Counted from the first letter of the stretch, positions 21,749 to 30,479 are shown. The stretch: 37,836 bases of DNA from Anaerolineae bacterium (GCA_016789005.1 JAEURA010000254.1:1-37836); one strand, 5' to 3'. A program made the numbers and translations. The notes: generated from the letters alone by a model not told the origin.

Positions 21749-23383
21749 GTGAAAATAAGGCTGCAAAAGATCCTTGCCCAGGCGAACGCCGCGACTTCGC
21801 GCCGGGCGGCGGAAGAACTGATCGAACGAGGGCGCGTTTTCATCAACGGCGACAAAGCCCACCTCGGCGACAAAGCCGATCCTGAGGTCGATGTCATCAC
21901 TGTCGATGGCGCACGGCTGAAACTGGATCTCGGCAAGAAGATCTTCATCGCCCTCAACAAGCCGAAGCATGTGCTGACGACGCGCGAACCGCATCAGGGA
22001 GATCGGCGTCCCACCGTATACGATCTGATTGATGTGTCGGAAAACCTCTTCCCGATCGGTCGGCTTGACGCCGACAGTGAGGGTCTGATCGTCCTGACCA
22101 ACGACGGCGCAGCGGCACAGCGGCTCACCCATCCTCGCTACCAGCACAGCAAAACCTACAAGGTGGAGGTCGTTGGGCTGCCCGGTCTCGATGTATTGGA
22201 CAAGTGGCGCAACGGCCTCATCCTGGACGAAGATGAGCATACCTCCCCCTGTATCGTCACATTGTTACAGGGGGACAACCGCCTCTCGACGCTGCGCATC
22301 ATCATGGCTGAAGGCAAAAAACGGCAGATCCGCCGCGTTGGCATGAAGCTGGGTCATCAAGTGCGCAGGTTGGTTCGCACGCATATTGGACTGCTTTCGC
22401 TCGGCGAGCTGCGTCCCGGTGAGTGGAAAGAGCTGACCGCAAGCGAGATCAAGCTTTTGATGACGCCTGCGCCAGAACTCCGTCGTCTGAAAACCGCGCG
22501 GCGCAGTCACCCGATCGGACGGCGGAGCGCCCAAGGCAGTGATGCATCAGCCCGCCCCATGCGTCGCCCGCGCCCGGACGAAGCAGACTTCGAAGAGGAT
22601 ACACCCCGTCCCCGACGCCCACACCGTGAAAGCGCCGACTTCAGTGACGATGCCCCCCGCCCACGCCGTCCGCGTCCTGCGGGTGAATCGCGTGATGAGG
22701 CTCCGCGTCCACCGCGCCGCCCGCGCCCTGAGAGTGCCGACTTCAGCCAGGATGCGCCCCGCCCTCGACGCCCGCGTCCTGCCGGCGAATCGCGCGATGA
22801 CGCTCCACGTCCACCGCGCCACCCGCGCCGCGACAGTGCCGACTTCAGCCAAGATGCGCCTCGTCCTCGACGCCCGCGTCCTGCCGGTGAATCCCGCAGC
22901 GACGATACGCAGCGCCCACGCCGTCCGCGTCCTGCCGGTGAATCCCGCAGTGACGATACGCAGCGCCCGCGCCGCCCGCGTCCTGACAGTGCCGACTTCA
23001 GCCAAGATGCGCCCCGCCCTCGACGCCCACGCCCTGCCGGCGAATCCCGCGATGACGCTCCGCGTCCACCGCGCCATCCCCGTCCTGACAGTGCCGACTT
23101 CAGCCAAGATGCGCCCCGCCCTCGACGCCCACGTCCTGCCGGCGAATCCCGCGATGACGCTCCACATCCACCGCGCCGTCCCCGTCCTGCTGGTGGGAAT
23201 CAGGAGCGGGATGAGGATTCTCGCCCGCAGCGCCGGCGCGCACCCGATGCGCCTAAAGGCAGACCGGGCAGACCTTCTGCGCCATCTACTGCACGCCGCG
23301 ATGAACCCTCTAAGCCACCTCGTCGCAAGGGACCTGGTTCTGGCTCGCGACCGGCGCGCGGCGGCAGGAAGAAAGAGGAGTAG
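21749..23383 (+). CDS. RsuA/RluB-family pseudouridine synthase with long Arg/Pro repeat tail
   Basis: This gene isomerises specific uridines in rRNA; 16S versus 23S target cannot be told. Of 544 residues, about 1-250 form the enzyme. The S4 RNA-binding domain (about 1-60) contains LQKILAQANAATSRRAAEEL. The catalytic domain has IALNKPKHVLTT, the GRLDADSEGLIVLTNDG motif with the catalytic Asp near residue 109, KTYKVEV, and EGKKRQIRRVGMKLGH. The remaining ~290 residues are a disordered tail dominated by a tandem 34-residue repeat rich in PRPRRPRP, with acidic SADFSQDA patches. The start is GTG 21749, with no clear SD. Typical RluB tails are much shorter. The tail probably binds RNA or condenses with ribosomal particles (inference). 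A PlsC gene follows 12 bases later. Confidence 0.9.
   Translation: MKIRLQKILAQANAATSRRAAEELIERGRVFINGDKAHLGDKADPEVDVITVDGARLKLDLGKKIFIALNKPKHVLTTREPHQGDRRPTVYDLIDVSENLFPIGRLDADSEGLIVLTNDGAAAQRLTHPRYQHSKTYKVEVVGLPGLDVLDKWRNGLILDEDEHTSPCIVTLLQGDNRLSTLRIIMAEGKKRQIRRVGMKLGHQVRRLVRTHIGLLSLGELRPGEWKELTASEIKLLMTPAPELRRLKTARRSHPIGRRSAQGSDASARPMRRPRPDEADFEEDTPRPRRPHRESADFSDDAPRPRRPRPAGESRDEAPRPPRRPRPESADFSQDAPRPRRPRPAGESRDDAPRPPRHPRRDSADFSQDAPRPRRPRPAGESRSDDTQRPRRPRPAGESRSDDTQRPRRPRPDSADFSQDAPRPRRPRPAGESRDDAPRPPRHPRPDSADFSQDAPRPRRPRPAGESRDDAPHPPRRPRPAGGNQERDEDSRPQRRRAPDAPKGRPGRPSAPSTARRDEPSKPPRRKGPGSGSRPARGGRKKEE
22631..23191 (+). repeat. in-frame tandem repeat, 102-base unit (34 codons)
   Basis: The conserved word starting at AG(T/C)GCCGACTTC recurs at 22631, 22733, 22835, 22988 and 23090. 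Spacings are 102, 102, 153 and 102 bases. The 153-base interval contains a duplicated 17-codon half-unit (AGESRSDDTQRPRRPRP twice), showing that the 102-base unit is itself built of two 51-base halves. All spacings are multiples of three, so the reading frame is preserved. Confidence 0.93.
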
Positions 23384-23395
23384 AAAGGACCGCCC

Positions 23396-24118
23396 ATGAG
23401 CATGAGCCTCTCAGTACAGGATTACGTCGCAATGCAGCCGCGCTTCGCCTGGCGGCGGCGGATCATGCGGGCGTTCGCGCGCTTTGTGTTTCGACTGGTG
23501 CTTCGCCTGGAGTTTCGCGGAGTCGAAAACGTCCCGGCAAACGGCGGCGCAGTCCTAATGATGAATCACATCTCGCTGCTCGATCCAATTCTATGCATCG
23601 CCGCGGTGACCCATCGCTTCGTCGTGCCGATGTCGAAGATTGAGAATCTCCATAACCCGGTCGTCGGACCGCTGGTTCGGGCGTGGGGCGCCTTCACTGT
23701 CAACCGCGACGAAGTCGACCGGAAGGCGCTCATGAACTCGATTGAGCTGCTCAAGAGCGGCGAACTGATCTTGATTGCACCCGAAGGGACGCGCCAGGAG
23801 CATGGTCTGGCGCGCCCCAAAGAGGGTTTTGCCTATGTCGTCACTAAAGCGGATGCCGTCATCGTCCCGGCGGCGATTTCTGGCGCAAAAGATTGGCAGA
23901 AGAGCCTCCTTCGTTTGCAGCGTCCGCACATCGTCGTCAACTTCGGCAAGCCGTTCAAGTTCAGAGCAGACGGGCGTGTATCGCGCGACTTGCTGCCGGT
24001 CCTCATGGATGAGGCGATGTATCAGCTTTCGGAAGCGGTCGTCGACGAGACCATGCGGGGCGTGTACAGCGATCTGAGTCAGGCGTCGGTCGCACATCTG
24101 GAGTTCGTGCAGGCTTGA
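23396..24118 (+). CDS. 1-acyl-sn-glycerol-3-phosphate acyltransferase family (PlsC-like)
   Basis: This gene acylates lysophosphatidic acid or a similar lysolipid at the membrane. The 240-residue protein has the HX4D catalytic motif in MMNHISLLDPIL (near residue 57), a GAFTVNRDEVDRKAL segment (motif II) and the APEGTRQEHG substrate motif III. AVIVPAAISGA is motif IV. The N-terminal MRAFARFVFRLVLRLEFRG is an amphipathic membrane-associating stretch. ATG 23396 is preceded by AAAGGA. It follows the pseudouridine synthase by 12 bases. Its TGA stop lies inside the -35 element of the next promoter. The exact acyl acceptor is not determinable. Confidence 0.9.
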   Translation: MSMSLSVQDYVAMQPRFAWRRRIMRAFARFVFRLVLRLEFRGVENVPANGGAVLMMNHISLLDPILCIAAVTHRFVVPMSKIENLHNPVVGPLVRAWGAFTVNRDEVDRKALMNSIELLKSGELILIAPEGTRQEHGLARPKEGFAYVVTKADAVIVPAAISGAKDWQKSLLRLQRPHIVVNFGKPFKFRADGRVSRDLLPVLMDEAMYQLSEAVVDETMRGVYSDLSQASVAHLEFVQA

Positions 24119-24143
24119 CGGTTCGCTCGGCAGCGGTTAGGAT
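24115..24143 (+). promoter_or_regulatory. promoter of the glmS ribozyme/glmS transcript
   Basis: TTGACG at 24115-24120, a 17-base spacer and TAGGAT at 24138-24143 predict a start near 24150. That leaves about 54 bases upstream of the ribozyme cleavage site. The -35 overlaps the plsC stop codon. Confidence 0.65.
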
Positions 24144-24203
24144 CGCGCCGAGTGGTGAAGCCATGAAAAGGAGGTGCAGCGCCGGAATCGCCGGGGGCGA
24201 GAG

Positions 24204-24441
24204 AGCGCATGGACTTGCGCGCGGCTAATAACAAACGAACGAGCCGCCCACAAGTTGACGAGGTGACGGTTGCACATGTCGAAGTGTGCTTAAGCCTGCA
24301 CAGCAGGACGCGGGCGAAAATCGAGAGATCAGCGGATGCCGTCAGAGGCGATCCACCGCCTCAGTCTAGTCCCCCACCCAACAATTCAAGCGCACCGTGA
24401 AACCGCCGGGCGACCGGGCGAACAGCCGTTGCGCGTGTGGA
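24204..24441 (+). ncRNA. glmS self-cleaving ribozyme
   Basis: This glucosamine-6-phosphate-activated ribozyme lies in the glmS 5' leader. The predicted cleavage is between A24204 and G24205 in AGCGCATGGACTT. P1 forms from ACTTG/CAAGT plus GCGGCT/AGCCGC. The invariant GTTGACGAGG is at 24254-24263. TGACGG (24264-24269) pairs with CCGTCA (24339-24344). ATCGAGAGATCAGCGGATGCC (24320-24340) matches the core, here read in two overlapping parts. A GAGGCG/CGCCTC hairpin (24345-24362) has a loop TCCAC that pairs with GTGGA at 24437-24441, the expected P3.1 pseudoknot. GCGCA/TGCGC closes P4, capped by a CCGG-GCGA-CCGG hairpin. Position 5 of the GCGCC core is A instead of C. An extra pair of hairpins (24271-24318) enlarges the core. 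High GlcN6P would cleave the mRNA and lower GlmS. Confidence 0.88.
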
Positions 24442-24514
24442 GCTTCGTCTGGCACAGCTCTGCTGAGCCGGATGGTGTATGTCTGCGTCCTGATGACCTT
24501 TGGGAGAATTGATC

Positions 24515-26362
24515 GTGTGCGGAATCGTCGGTTACATCGGCAGCGGCAACGCCACCCCTATCATCGTTGAAGGACTCGCCCGGCTTGAATACCGAGGCTA
24601 TGACTCGGCGGGCGTCGCCGTCATTCGCGAAGGCAAGGTCGACGTCCGGCGCGATGTCGGCAAGCTGAGCAACCTGCGTGCCAGGCTGGAAACAGACCCC
24701 ATCGCCGGGCACATCGGCATCGGGCACACCCGTTGGGCAACTCACGGCGTGCCCGCCGAGCACAACGCCCATCCTCACATCAGCATGGATGGCGAATTCG
24801 TCGTCGTCCACAACGGCATCGTCGAGAACTACCTCGAACTGCGCGACGAACTCAGCGCGGAAGGCGTTGTCTTCAGTTCAGAGACCGATACCGAGGTGAT
24901 CGTGCAGCTGGTCGCTCGTTTCGCCCAGGACGGCGCGCATGGCGATGTCGCCGAAGCGACGCGCCTGGCGGTTCGCCACCTGCGCGGCGCGCACGCCATC
25001 GTCGTGATGAGCCGTCGTCAGCCGGATCGACTGGTGGCGGTGCGCATCGGCAATGCCGGTGGCGTTGCCCTGGGACTGGGCGAAGGTGAGATGTATATCG
25101 CCTCAGACATTCCTGCTATCCTCGAACACACCCGCAGGATGGTCTTTCTGGAAAGCCGCCAGATGGCGATCCTGACCGCCGAGGCTTATCACATCCAGGA
25201 CCTCGACGGAACCCCCGCGCAAACCTCGATCCATGATATTCCGTACGACCCGGTCAGCGCGGCAAAGGGTGAGTTTCGCCACTTCATGCAAAAGGAGATC
25301 TTCGAACAGGCACGCAGCATCACCGACACACTACGCGGGCGTGTCGATTTCGACCACGAAATGGTGCGCCTGCCGGACCTCAATCTGACCGAAGAGCGCG
25401 CCAAGGCACTGCGCCGCTTGGTCACCGTTGCCTGCGGCACGAGCTTCTACAGCGGGCTGGTCGGCAAGTTCTTCATCGAACAGATCGCACGGCTCAATGT
25501 TGAGGTCGATTACGGCAGCGAATACCGCTACCGCCGTCCAATCCTCGATGAGCATACGGCAGTTCTGGCGATCACGCAGAGCGGCGAAACCGTCGATACG
25601 CTCGCGGCGGTAGAAGAGGCGCGCGAACAGCGGGCGACCGTCTGGAGCATCGTCAACGCCATCGGCAGCCAGGCGATGCGCGTCTCTGACGGGTACATCA
25701 CCATGAATGCCGGACCAGAGATCGGCGTCGCCTCGACCAAAGCCTTCACCGCCAGCATCGTTGATCAATATCTGCTGGCGGTCTACCTGGGACAGCTGCG
25801 CGGCACGCTCAGCGACGCTGAGCGCCGCGAACACGTCCATATGCTGGCGCGCCTGCCGGACCTGGTCGGGCATGTCCTGGACCGCGAAGCCGAAGTACGC
25901 GAACTGGCGCACCACGTTCACCAGTACACGAATTTCCTCTTCCTCGGACGCGGGATCAACTACCCCATTGCCCTGGAAGGCGCGCTAAAGCTCAAGGAAA
26001 TCAGCTACATTCACGCCGAAGGCTATCCGGCGGGCGAGATGAAGCATGGACCGATTGCGCTGATCGACGAGAAGATGCCTGTGCTGACCATCGCCCTGAA
26101 AGATGCTCTCTACGAGAAGATGATCAGTCAGATCGAGCAGGCAAAGGCGCGCGGCGGGTTGGTCATTGCGCTGGCGACCGAAGGCGACCAGTTCATCGCT
26201 ACGAAAGCGGATCACGTCCTCTACATCCCGGAAGCCCCCTGGTCGCTGACTCCGATCCTTTCGGTGATCCCGCTCCAGCTGCTTGCCTATTCGGTCGCCG
26301 TCCTGCGCGGCGCCGATGTCGATCAACCGCGCAACCTGGCGAAGAGCGTCACCGTCGAGTAA
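24515..26362 (+). CDS. glmS: glutamine-fructose-6-phosphate aminotransferase (isomerising)
   Basis: This gene makes glucosamine-6-phosphate, the first step to UDP-GlcNAc for peptidoglycan. The 615-residue protein starts with GTG then CGIVGYIG; the Cys exposed after Met removal is the amidotransferase nucleophile. HTRWATHG and HNGIVENY belong to the glutaminase domain. Two SIS domains follow with ACGTSFYSG, ITQSGETVDTLAA and STKAFTAS. The second carries GRGINYPIALEGALKLKE. The C-terminus ends RNLAKSVTVE, the family signature. I choose GTG 24515 (GGGAG eight bases upstream) over an in-frame ATG at 24500 because Cys must be residue 2. It is controlled by the glmS ribozyme just upstream. Confidence 0.97.
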   Translation: MCGIVGYIGSGNATPIIVEGLARLEYRGYDSAGVAVIREGKVDVRRDVGKLSNLRARLETDPIAGHIGIGHTRWATHGVPAEHNAHPHISMDGEFVVVHNGIVENYLELRDELSAEGVVFSSETDTEVIVQLVARFAQDGAHGDVAEATRLAVRHLRGAHAIVVMSRRQPDRLVAVRIGNAGGVALGLGEGEMYIASDIPAILEHTRRMVFLESRQMAILTAEAYHIQDLDGTPAQTSIHDIPYDPVSAAKGEFRHFMQKEIFEQARSITDTLRGRVDFDHEMVRLPDLNLTEERAKALRRLVTVACGTSFYSGLVGKFFIEQIARLNVEVDYGSEYRYRRPILDEHTAVLAITQSGETVDTLAAVEEAREQRATVWSIVNAIGSQAMRVSDGYITMNAGPEIGVASTKAFTASIVDQYLLAVYLGQLRGTLSDAERREHVHMLARLPDLVGHVLDREAEVRELAHHVHQYTNFLFLGRGINYPIALEGALKLKEISYIHAEGYPAGEMKHGPIALIDEKMPVLTIALKDALYEKMISQIEQAKARGGLVIALATEGDQFIATKADHVLYIPEAPWSLTPILSVIPLQLLAYSVAVLRGADVDQPRNLAKSVTVE

Positions 26363-26375
26363 GAAATGTCTGCCT

Positions 26376-26407
26376 CCTCACTCTGGCGATGGATCGCCGG
26401 AGTGAGG
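26376..26407. terminator. strong hairpin between convergent glmS and glycosyltransferase genes
   Basis: CCTCACTC pairs with GAGTGAGG and GGCGAT with ATCGCC around a two-base GG loop with one mismatch, giving about 14 base pairs. There is no T-run on either side, so it is a candidate bidirectional terminator or mRNA-end stabiliser. Confidence 0.6.
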
Positions 26408-26421
26408 GCAGCACGGCAAGG

Positions 26422-27993
26422 TCAGTTCTTGCGCGTCACACGGAACTGCAGGGGCACACCCATCAGCAGCCGGGTCTGCGCCTGAATGGTTGGCAGCGAG
26501 ACAAAAATCACCGTCATCACAGGCAGCAGAGGAAAGCTGATCAGCGTGTAGACCCGCTCCATGAACGTTTGTGGGCGGGTTCGCGGCGGACGTACGACCA
26601 CATCCTGCGCCCAGAAGACGATGCCCAGGATTGACACCAGTCCGAAGGCGATTTGCAGCAGCAGGAAGATCCAGCGATCTTCGCCACTGGTGATCTGCTG
26701 CAACAGCGGCGGATTCAGCAGCAGCGGGAGCTGCGATCCGAGCGTGATGATCACCCACCCTGCCCCCGCCAGGAAAATGTCGTGCGAGATGCGAAAGAAC
26801 AGGCGAAACCCGCGCAGGAATTCGATCTCCGGGTGTTCCAGCAGTTTTGCCAGGGTGAAGCCGACTTCTTTGGTTCCCCAGGCGTGGCGCAGCGTCTGCT
26901 GATACCGGTTGCGCGCCGCCTCCCACAGATTTTCTCCGGTCGTCGCCTGCGCCAGAAACGGCAGGAAAACGCGCTCCAGCTTTACGCTGCCATCACGCAA
27001 AAAGAAGGACTTGATGAACATGTGCCATTCGTCGGCGATCACGTCCGTGTCCCAGAAGCCGCTCGATTCCAGAAGCCGCAGGCTAAGCGAGTAAGACGAC
27101 ATGGGCATTGGCATCATCCAGGGGGCGGCAAGATACGCCAGCTCCAGGGCGCTGGAGTAGGCGTTGATCAGCCGCATGAGCGGGTTGATCTCCCAGATGT
27201 TCCCGTGATAGCGAATCGGACTCTGCCAGAAGCGCAGGTAGCGATCAGGGTTGACCGCGAAGAGATGGGTGAGCGCGTAAAAGTGCTGCGGATGCCACAG
27301 CGTATCGGCATCCATCGTGGTCACCAGAATGTGATCCAGGCAGTAGCCCAATTCGTCGACCAGCCTCCGCTTCACCCAGCGCGCCGCCCATGCCTGATTG
27401 GCAGATTTGCACTGCATCTCGCTGGGAAGCCCGCGCGGATGCACCGTGTAGTAGATGTGCGCGAAGGCGTGGGTGTAGTCGGCAACCAGCGTCTCCGCCT
27501 TGGCAATCGAGGTATCTTCAGCCGCTTCCATCGCCAGGACGATGGTCATGCGCTGCCCCGCTTCGTGCTGCGCGGCAAGGCAGTCCAGCGTCCGCCGCAG
27601 CACAGCTTCCGGTTCTTTGTAGTTCGGAATGATCACCACATGGTGAACATCATCCCATGCCAGGGCATCCGGCGGCGCGGACTGACGATAGGTCTCGCGC
27701 CAGTTCGTCGCCTCCCACCGCCTGATCTTACGCAGTCCCAGAACGTTGGCAAAGCCGGCAACAGCGAAACGCAGCGCCGAATACAGGGTAAAGGCGACGG
27801 CGATCAGCAGCAGCAGACGCGGGAATGCCACCGCCCCCACTACCGAGAGCAGCAGCGACAGCCAGGTGATGCACCCGGGGAGACCATCGAAGACACGTTC
27901 CGGGATTGCTGTCGGCGCGCTGCCCGTCCAGATGGATTGCCCCACTCCAAGTTGAACGTTGTTCCGGCGCACGCCGCTGGTTTGATACGGCAC
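26422..27993 (-). CDS. membrane-bound family 2 glycosyltransferase (cellulose-synthase-like fold)
   Basis: The 523-residue protein has N-terminal hydrophobic segments (about 40-85), a cytosolic GT2 domain (about 110-390) and three further membrane spans after about 395. The GT2 domain shows VVIIPNYKEPEAVLRRTL, a VTTMDADTLWHP motif with the metal-binding D-x-D, a DVIADEWHMF acceptor/catalytic Asp region and QQTLRHAWGT. The last resembles the Q/RxxRW motif of processive synthases. The sugar donor and product are unknown; a surface or cell-wall glycan is likely from the neighbours ddl and lysA. The start is GTG 27993 with GAGGAA eight bases upstream, 26 bases after ddl. Confidence 0.85.
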   Translation of the reverse strand: MPYQTSGVRRNNVQLGVGQSIWTGSAPTAIPERVFDGLPGCITWLSLLLSVVGAVAFPRLLLLIAVAFTLYSALRFAVAGFANVLGLRKIRRWEATNWRETYRQSAPPDALAWDDVHHVVIIPNYKEPEAVLRRTLDCLAAQHEAGQRMTIVLAMEAAEDTSIAKAETLVADYTHAFAHIYYTVHPRGLPSEMQCKSANQAWAARWVKRRLVDELGYCLDHILVTTMDADTLWHPQHFYALTHLFAVNPDRYLRFWQSPIRYHGNIWEINPLMRLINAYSSALELAYLAAPWMMPMPMSSYSLSLRLLESSGFWDTDVIADEWHMFIKSFFLRDGSVKLERVFLPFLAQATTGENLWEAARNRYQQTLRHAWGTKEVGFTLAKLLEHPEIEFLRGFRLFFRISHDIFLAGAGWVIITLGSQLPLLLNPPLLQQITSGEDRWIFLLLQIAFGLVSILGIVFWAQDVVVRPPRTRPQTFMERVYTLISFPLLPVMTVIFVSLPTIQAQTRLLMGVPLQFRVTRKN

Positions 27994-28019
27994 AACCGAT
28001 CTTCCTCAAGCTAACGCTG

Positions 28020-29207
28020 CTACTTCTTCATCCCCTTGAGTCCCCGCTCAGCCGTGAGCGCGACCAGGCTTGTCTGGTAATTATACGTGTTGCGGCGCTT
28101 TTCGGCGTAGGCATCGCGCGCCACCTGAACGAGACGGTCGACCAGCGCCGACTGAGACAAGCCGGTCTCCCTCCACAGGTAGAAGGACAGCGACCCCGGC
28201 ATGGTGTTAATCTCGTTCAGAAAGATCACTCCGGCATCCGGTTGGACCAGGAAATCGATTCGGGCGATCCCTCTTCCACCGATGGCGCGGAAGGCGCTCA
28301 GCGCAAGCTGCTGGACATGCTCGGTCAATGCAGGCGTGAGCGGCGCAGGGATGATCCGCTCGGCGCTCTTCATGCCCTCGCCGCCGCGCAGGTATTTCTC
28401 TTCGTAAGTGAGGAATTCCTGCCACGAGACCGGTTGTTCCAGGACGGACGCCTGCATGTCGGAACCCATGCCGAGGACCGAGCAGTTGATCTCGACCGCA
28501 TTTTCAACGGCGCTTTCCGCCAGCAGGTGTTCATCAAAACCAGCGGCAAGATCGATGTAGGCGCGCAGCATGGCATCGTCGGCAGCGCGTCCGATACCGA
28601 TGCTGGAGCCGAGCGTCGCGGGTTTGACGAAGAGCGGGTACTGGAGTGCCGAACGTACTCTGGCGATCACCTCTTCCGGGTTCGCCAGCCATTCCGAGCG
28701 CGTGAAGTTTACGGAGTCGACGACGGGAATGCCGGAACCGCGCAGTACGGTCTTGGTCATGGCTTTGTGGTTGGCGATGGCAGATGCCAGCACGCCGCAG
28801 CCAACGTACGGAATATCTGCCAGTTCCAACAGCCCCTGAAGCGTCCCGTCTTCCCCGTGAGTCCCGTGAATCGCCGGGAAGACCACGTCGATTCGCTTGA
28901 CGGCGCTCTTGGCAAGCAAGCCGGACGGAGTCGGGTTGACGATCAAGCCGTGGTGCTGTACCGCCGGCGACAGCACCACCTGGACAACTCCCGCCAGGGA
29001 TTGCACCTCGTTCTTGAAGGCGTTCAGCTCGAGCAGCGGCTCGCCGGTGAACCAACGCCCTTCACGGTCGATATACACCGGCGCAGCATCATAGCGGTCC
29101 TTGTCGAACGCCCGCATGATCTGATGGGCGGTGACGATACTGACATCATGTTCCACACTGCGACCGCCGAAGACGACCGCAATGGAAGTTTTGCGCTGTG
29201 CGCTCAT
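28020..29207 (-). CDS. ddl: D-alanine-D-alanine ligase family
   Basis: This ATP-grasp ligase makes the D-Ala-D-Ala dipeptide for peptidoglycan. The 395-residue protein begins with VVFGGRSVEHDVSIVTA and has FPAIHGTHGEDGTLQG. VKPATLGSSIGIGR is the ATP loop, then EINCSVLG, and metal ligands lie in ARIDFLVQ and FLNEINTMPGSL. The end of the last motif reads SFYLWRETG instead of the more usual T-x-x-S with Pro, a variant also seen in some Gram-positive ligases. Specificity for D-Ala over D-Lac or D-Ser was not resolved. It is somewhat longer than typical Ddl (about 310-370 residues). ATG 29207 has AGGGA upstream, nine bases after the lysA stop. Confidence 0.92.
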   Translation of the reverse strand: MSAQRKTSIAVVFGGRSVEHDVSIVTAHQIMRAFDKDRYDAAPVYIDREGRWFTGEPLLELNAFKNEVQSLAGVVQVVLSPAVQHHGLIVNPTPSGLLAKSAVKRIDVVFPAIHGTHGEDGTLQGLLELADIPYVGCGVLASAIANHKAMTKTVLRGSGIPVVDSVNFTRSEWLANPEEVIARVRSALQYPLFVKPATLGSSIGIGRAADDAMLRAYIDLAAGFDEHLLAESAVENAVEINCSVLGMGSDMQASVLEQPVSWQEFLTYEEKYLRGGEGMKSAERIIPAPLTPALTEHVQQLALSAFRAIGGRGIARIDFLVQPDAGVIFLNEINTMPGSLSFYLWRETGLSQSALVDRLVQVARDAYAEKRRNTYNYQTSLVALTAERGLKGMKK

Positions 29208-29216
29208 GCAGATTCC

Positions 29217-30458
29217 CTAGCTTTCGAGGGCAACGAGGTCATCCCAGGATTCACGACGGCGTGCGATTCGCCATGTCTTGCCATCGGGTTCGACGACGAC
29301 TTCCGGGGGACGGGGACGGGCGTTGTAGTTGCTGGACATCGCCATACCATAGGCGCCGGCAGTGAGCAGCGCCAGGTAATCGTTCGGCGCGACGGGGGGA
29401 ATCTCCCTGCCGCGCGCCAGCACATCGGTCGTCTCGCAGACCGGGCCCACCACGTTGACCTGTCGGCGCGGCGCATCAGGGTTAGCTTCATAGACTGGAA
29501 CGATGGCATGATAGGCGTCATACAATGCCGGACGGAGGAGATCAGTCATGCCGGCATCGACGATGACCTGTGCCGCTCCACCCTGCTCCTTGAGGTACAG
29601 CACTCGCGTCACCAGCAAACCGGCGTCGGCGATGATCGATCTGCCGGGTTCGAGCAGGACCTGATACCCCGCCAGGATAGGCGCCAGCGCCCCGGCGAAG
29701 GCGCTAACATCAGGCATCGCCGCGTCTGGTTTGTAGGCGACCGGAAAGCCGCCGCCGATGTCGATGGTGTTCACGGTGGGCAGTGCGCGCGCCAGATCAA
29801 CCGCCGCCTGCGCCGCCCGGCAGGTCGCCTCGACATCACCGAGCTGGCTTCCGATGTGGATGTGCAGACCTTCGAAGCGCAGCGCCGGAAACTCCGCCCG
29901 ACGGGCATACAACGCCAGGACGGCATCGGCGGTCATCCCAAACTTCGCCCCGCCATGCCCGGTGGCAATGTGCGGGTGAGTTTGCGCGTGAACTTCGGGG
30001 TTCAGGCGCACAGAGACGCGCATCGTCTTGCCCGCCGTCAGGGCGATGCTGTTGAGGAGTTCCGCTTCGCGCGCGTTTTCGAGGTTGATCCAGCCAATGT
30101 TCTGCTGGACGGCGAAGTACAGCTCATACATGGTCTTGCCGACGCCGGCGAACACGATATTCTCAGCAGAAGCGCCGGCTTTCAGCGCGAGGTAAACCTC
30201 ACCGCCGCTTACCGCGTCGATCCCTGCGCCTGCGCCGACCAGCGCCCGCAGCACTGCCAGACTGCCATTCGCCTTGGCGCTGAAATGAACATGCGCATCG
30301 AGTGGTGCAAACGCCGCCCGAATGCGCTCATAGTTCTCCAGCGCTCGCTTCAGACTGTAGATATAGACCGGCGTCCCAACTTCTGCAACGATGTCTGCGA
30401 CGCGGATGTCATCGCAGAACAGGTGACCTGCGGTACGACGGATGGAGGAGTTGAACAT
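29217..30458 (-). CDS. lysA: diaminopimelate decarboxylase
   Basis: This PLP fold-III enzyme converts meso-diaminopimelate to L-lysine. The 413-residue protein has VGTPVYIYSLKRALENY, the PLP Lys in HFSAKANGSLAVLRAL (usually YAxKAN), and GAGIDAVSGGEVYLAL. LHIHIGSQLGDVE, TIDIGGGFPV and EPGRSIIADAGLL form the phosphate and cofactor sites. VVGPVCETTDVLARGREIP carries the substrate-binding Cys-Glu. The C-terminus has GAYGMAMSSNYNARPRP. ATG 30458 has a poor SD, so translation may depend on the upstream small gene 21 bases away. It is operonic with ddl. Confidence 0.93.
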   Translation of the reverse strand: MFNSSIRRTAGHLFCDDIRVADIVAEVGTPVYIYSLKRALENYERIRAAFAPLDAHVHFSAKANGSLAVLRALVGAGAGIDAVSGGEVYLALKAGASAENIVFAGVGKTMYELYFAVQQNIGWINLENAREAELLNSIALTAGKTMRVSVRLNPEVHAQTHPHIATGHGGAKFGMTADAVLALYARRAEFPALRFEGLHIHIGSQLGDVEATCRAAQAAVDLARALPTVNTIDIGGGFPVAYKPDAAMPDVSAFAGALAPILAGYQVLLEPGRSIIADAGLLVTRVLYLKEQGGAAQVIVDAGMTDLLRPALYDAYHAIVPVYEANPDAPRRQVNVVGPVCETTDVLARGREIPPVAPNDYLALLTAGAYGMAMSSNYNARPRPPEVVVEPDGKTWRIARRRESWDDLVALES

Positions 30459-30479
30459 GGCGCGCGGTGAAAGAGCGCA

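Noticed and set aside
22631..23191. Regular repeats considered as a CRISPR array
   Set aside because: Units are 102 bases, contiguous and in frame, with no unique spacers and no cas genes nearby.
22539..23399. Long Arg/Ala-rich frames on both strands across 22539-23399
   Set aside because: They are shadows of the 102-base in-frame repeat, which stays open in several frames because every unit is a multiple of three.
24178..24190. Alternative ribozyme cleavage site at the first AGCGCC
   Set aside because: It has the perfect AGCGCC but the following bases (GGAATC) do not fit the conserved G-N-R-C-U and do not pair in P1; the second site at 24204/24205 does.
24209..24400. 63-codon frame before glmS that could be a leader peptide
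   Set aside because: It starts inside the glmS ribozyme (five bases after the cleavage site) and its codons are explained by ribozyme stems; no SD.
27906..30470. 854-codon open frame on the plus strand
   Set aside because: It is the antisense of ddl, lysA and part of the glycosyltransferase gene. It has no family signal; its openness is a by-product of GC-rich codon use.
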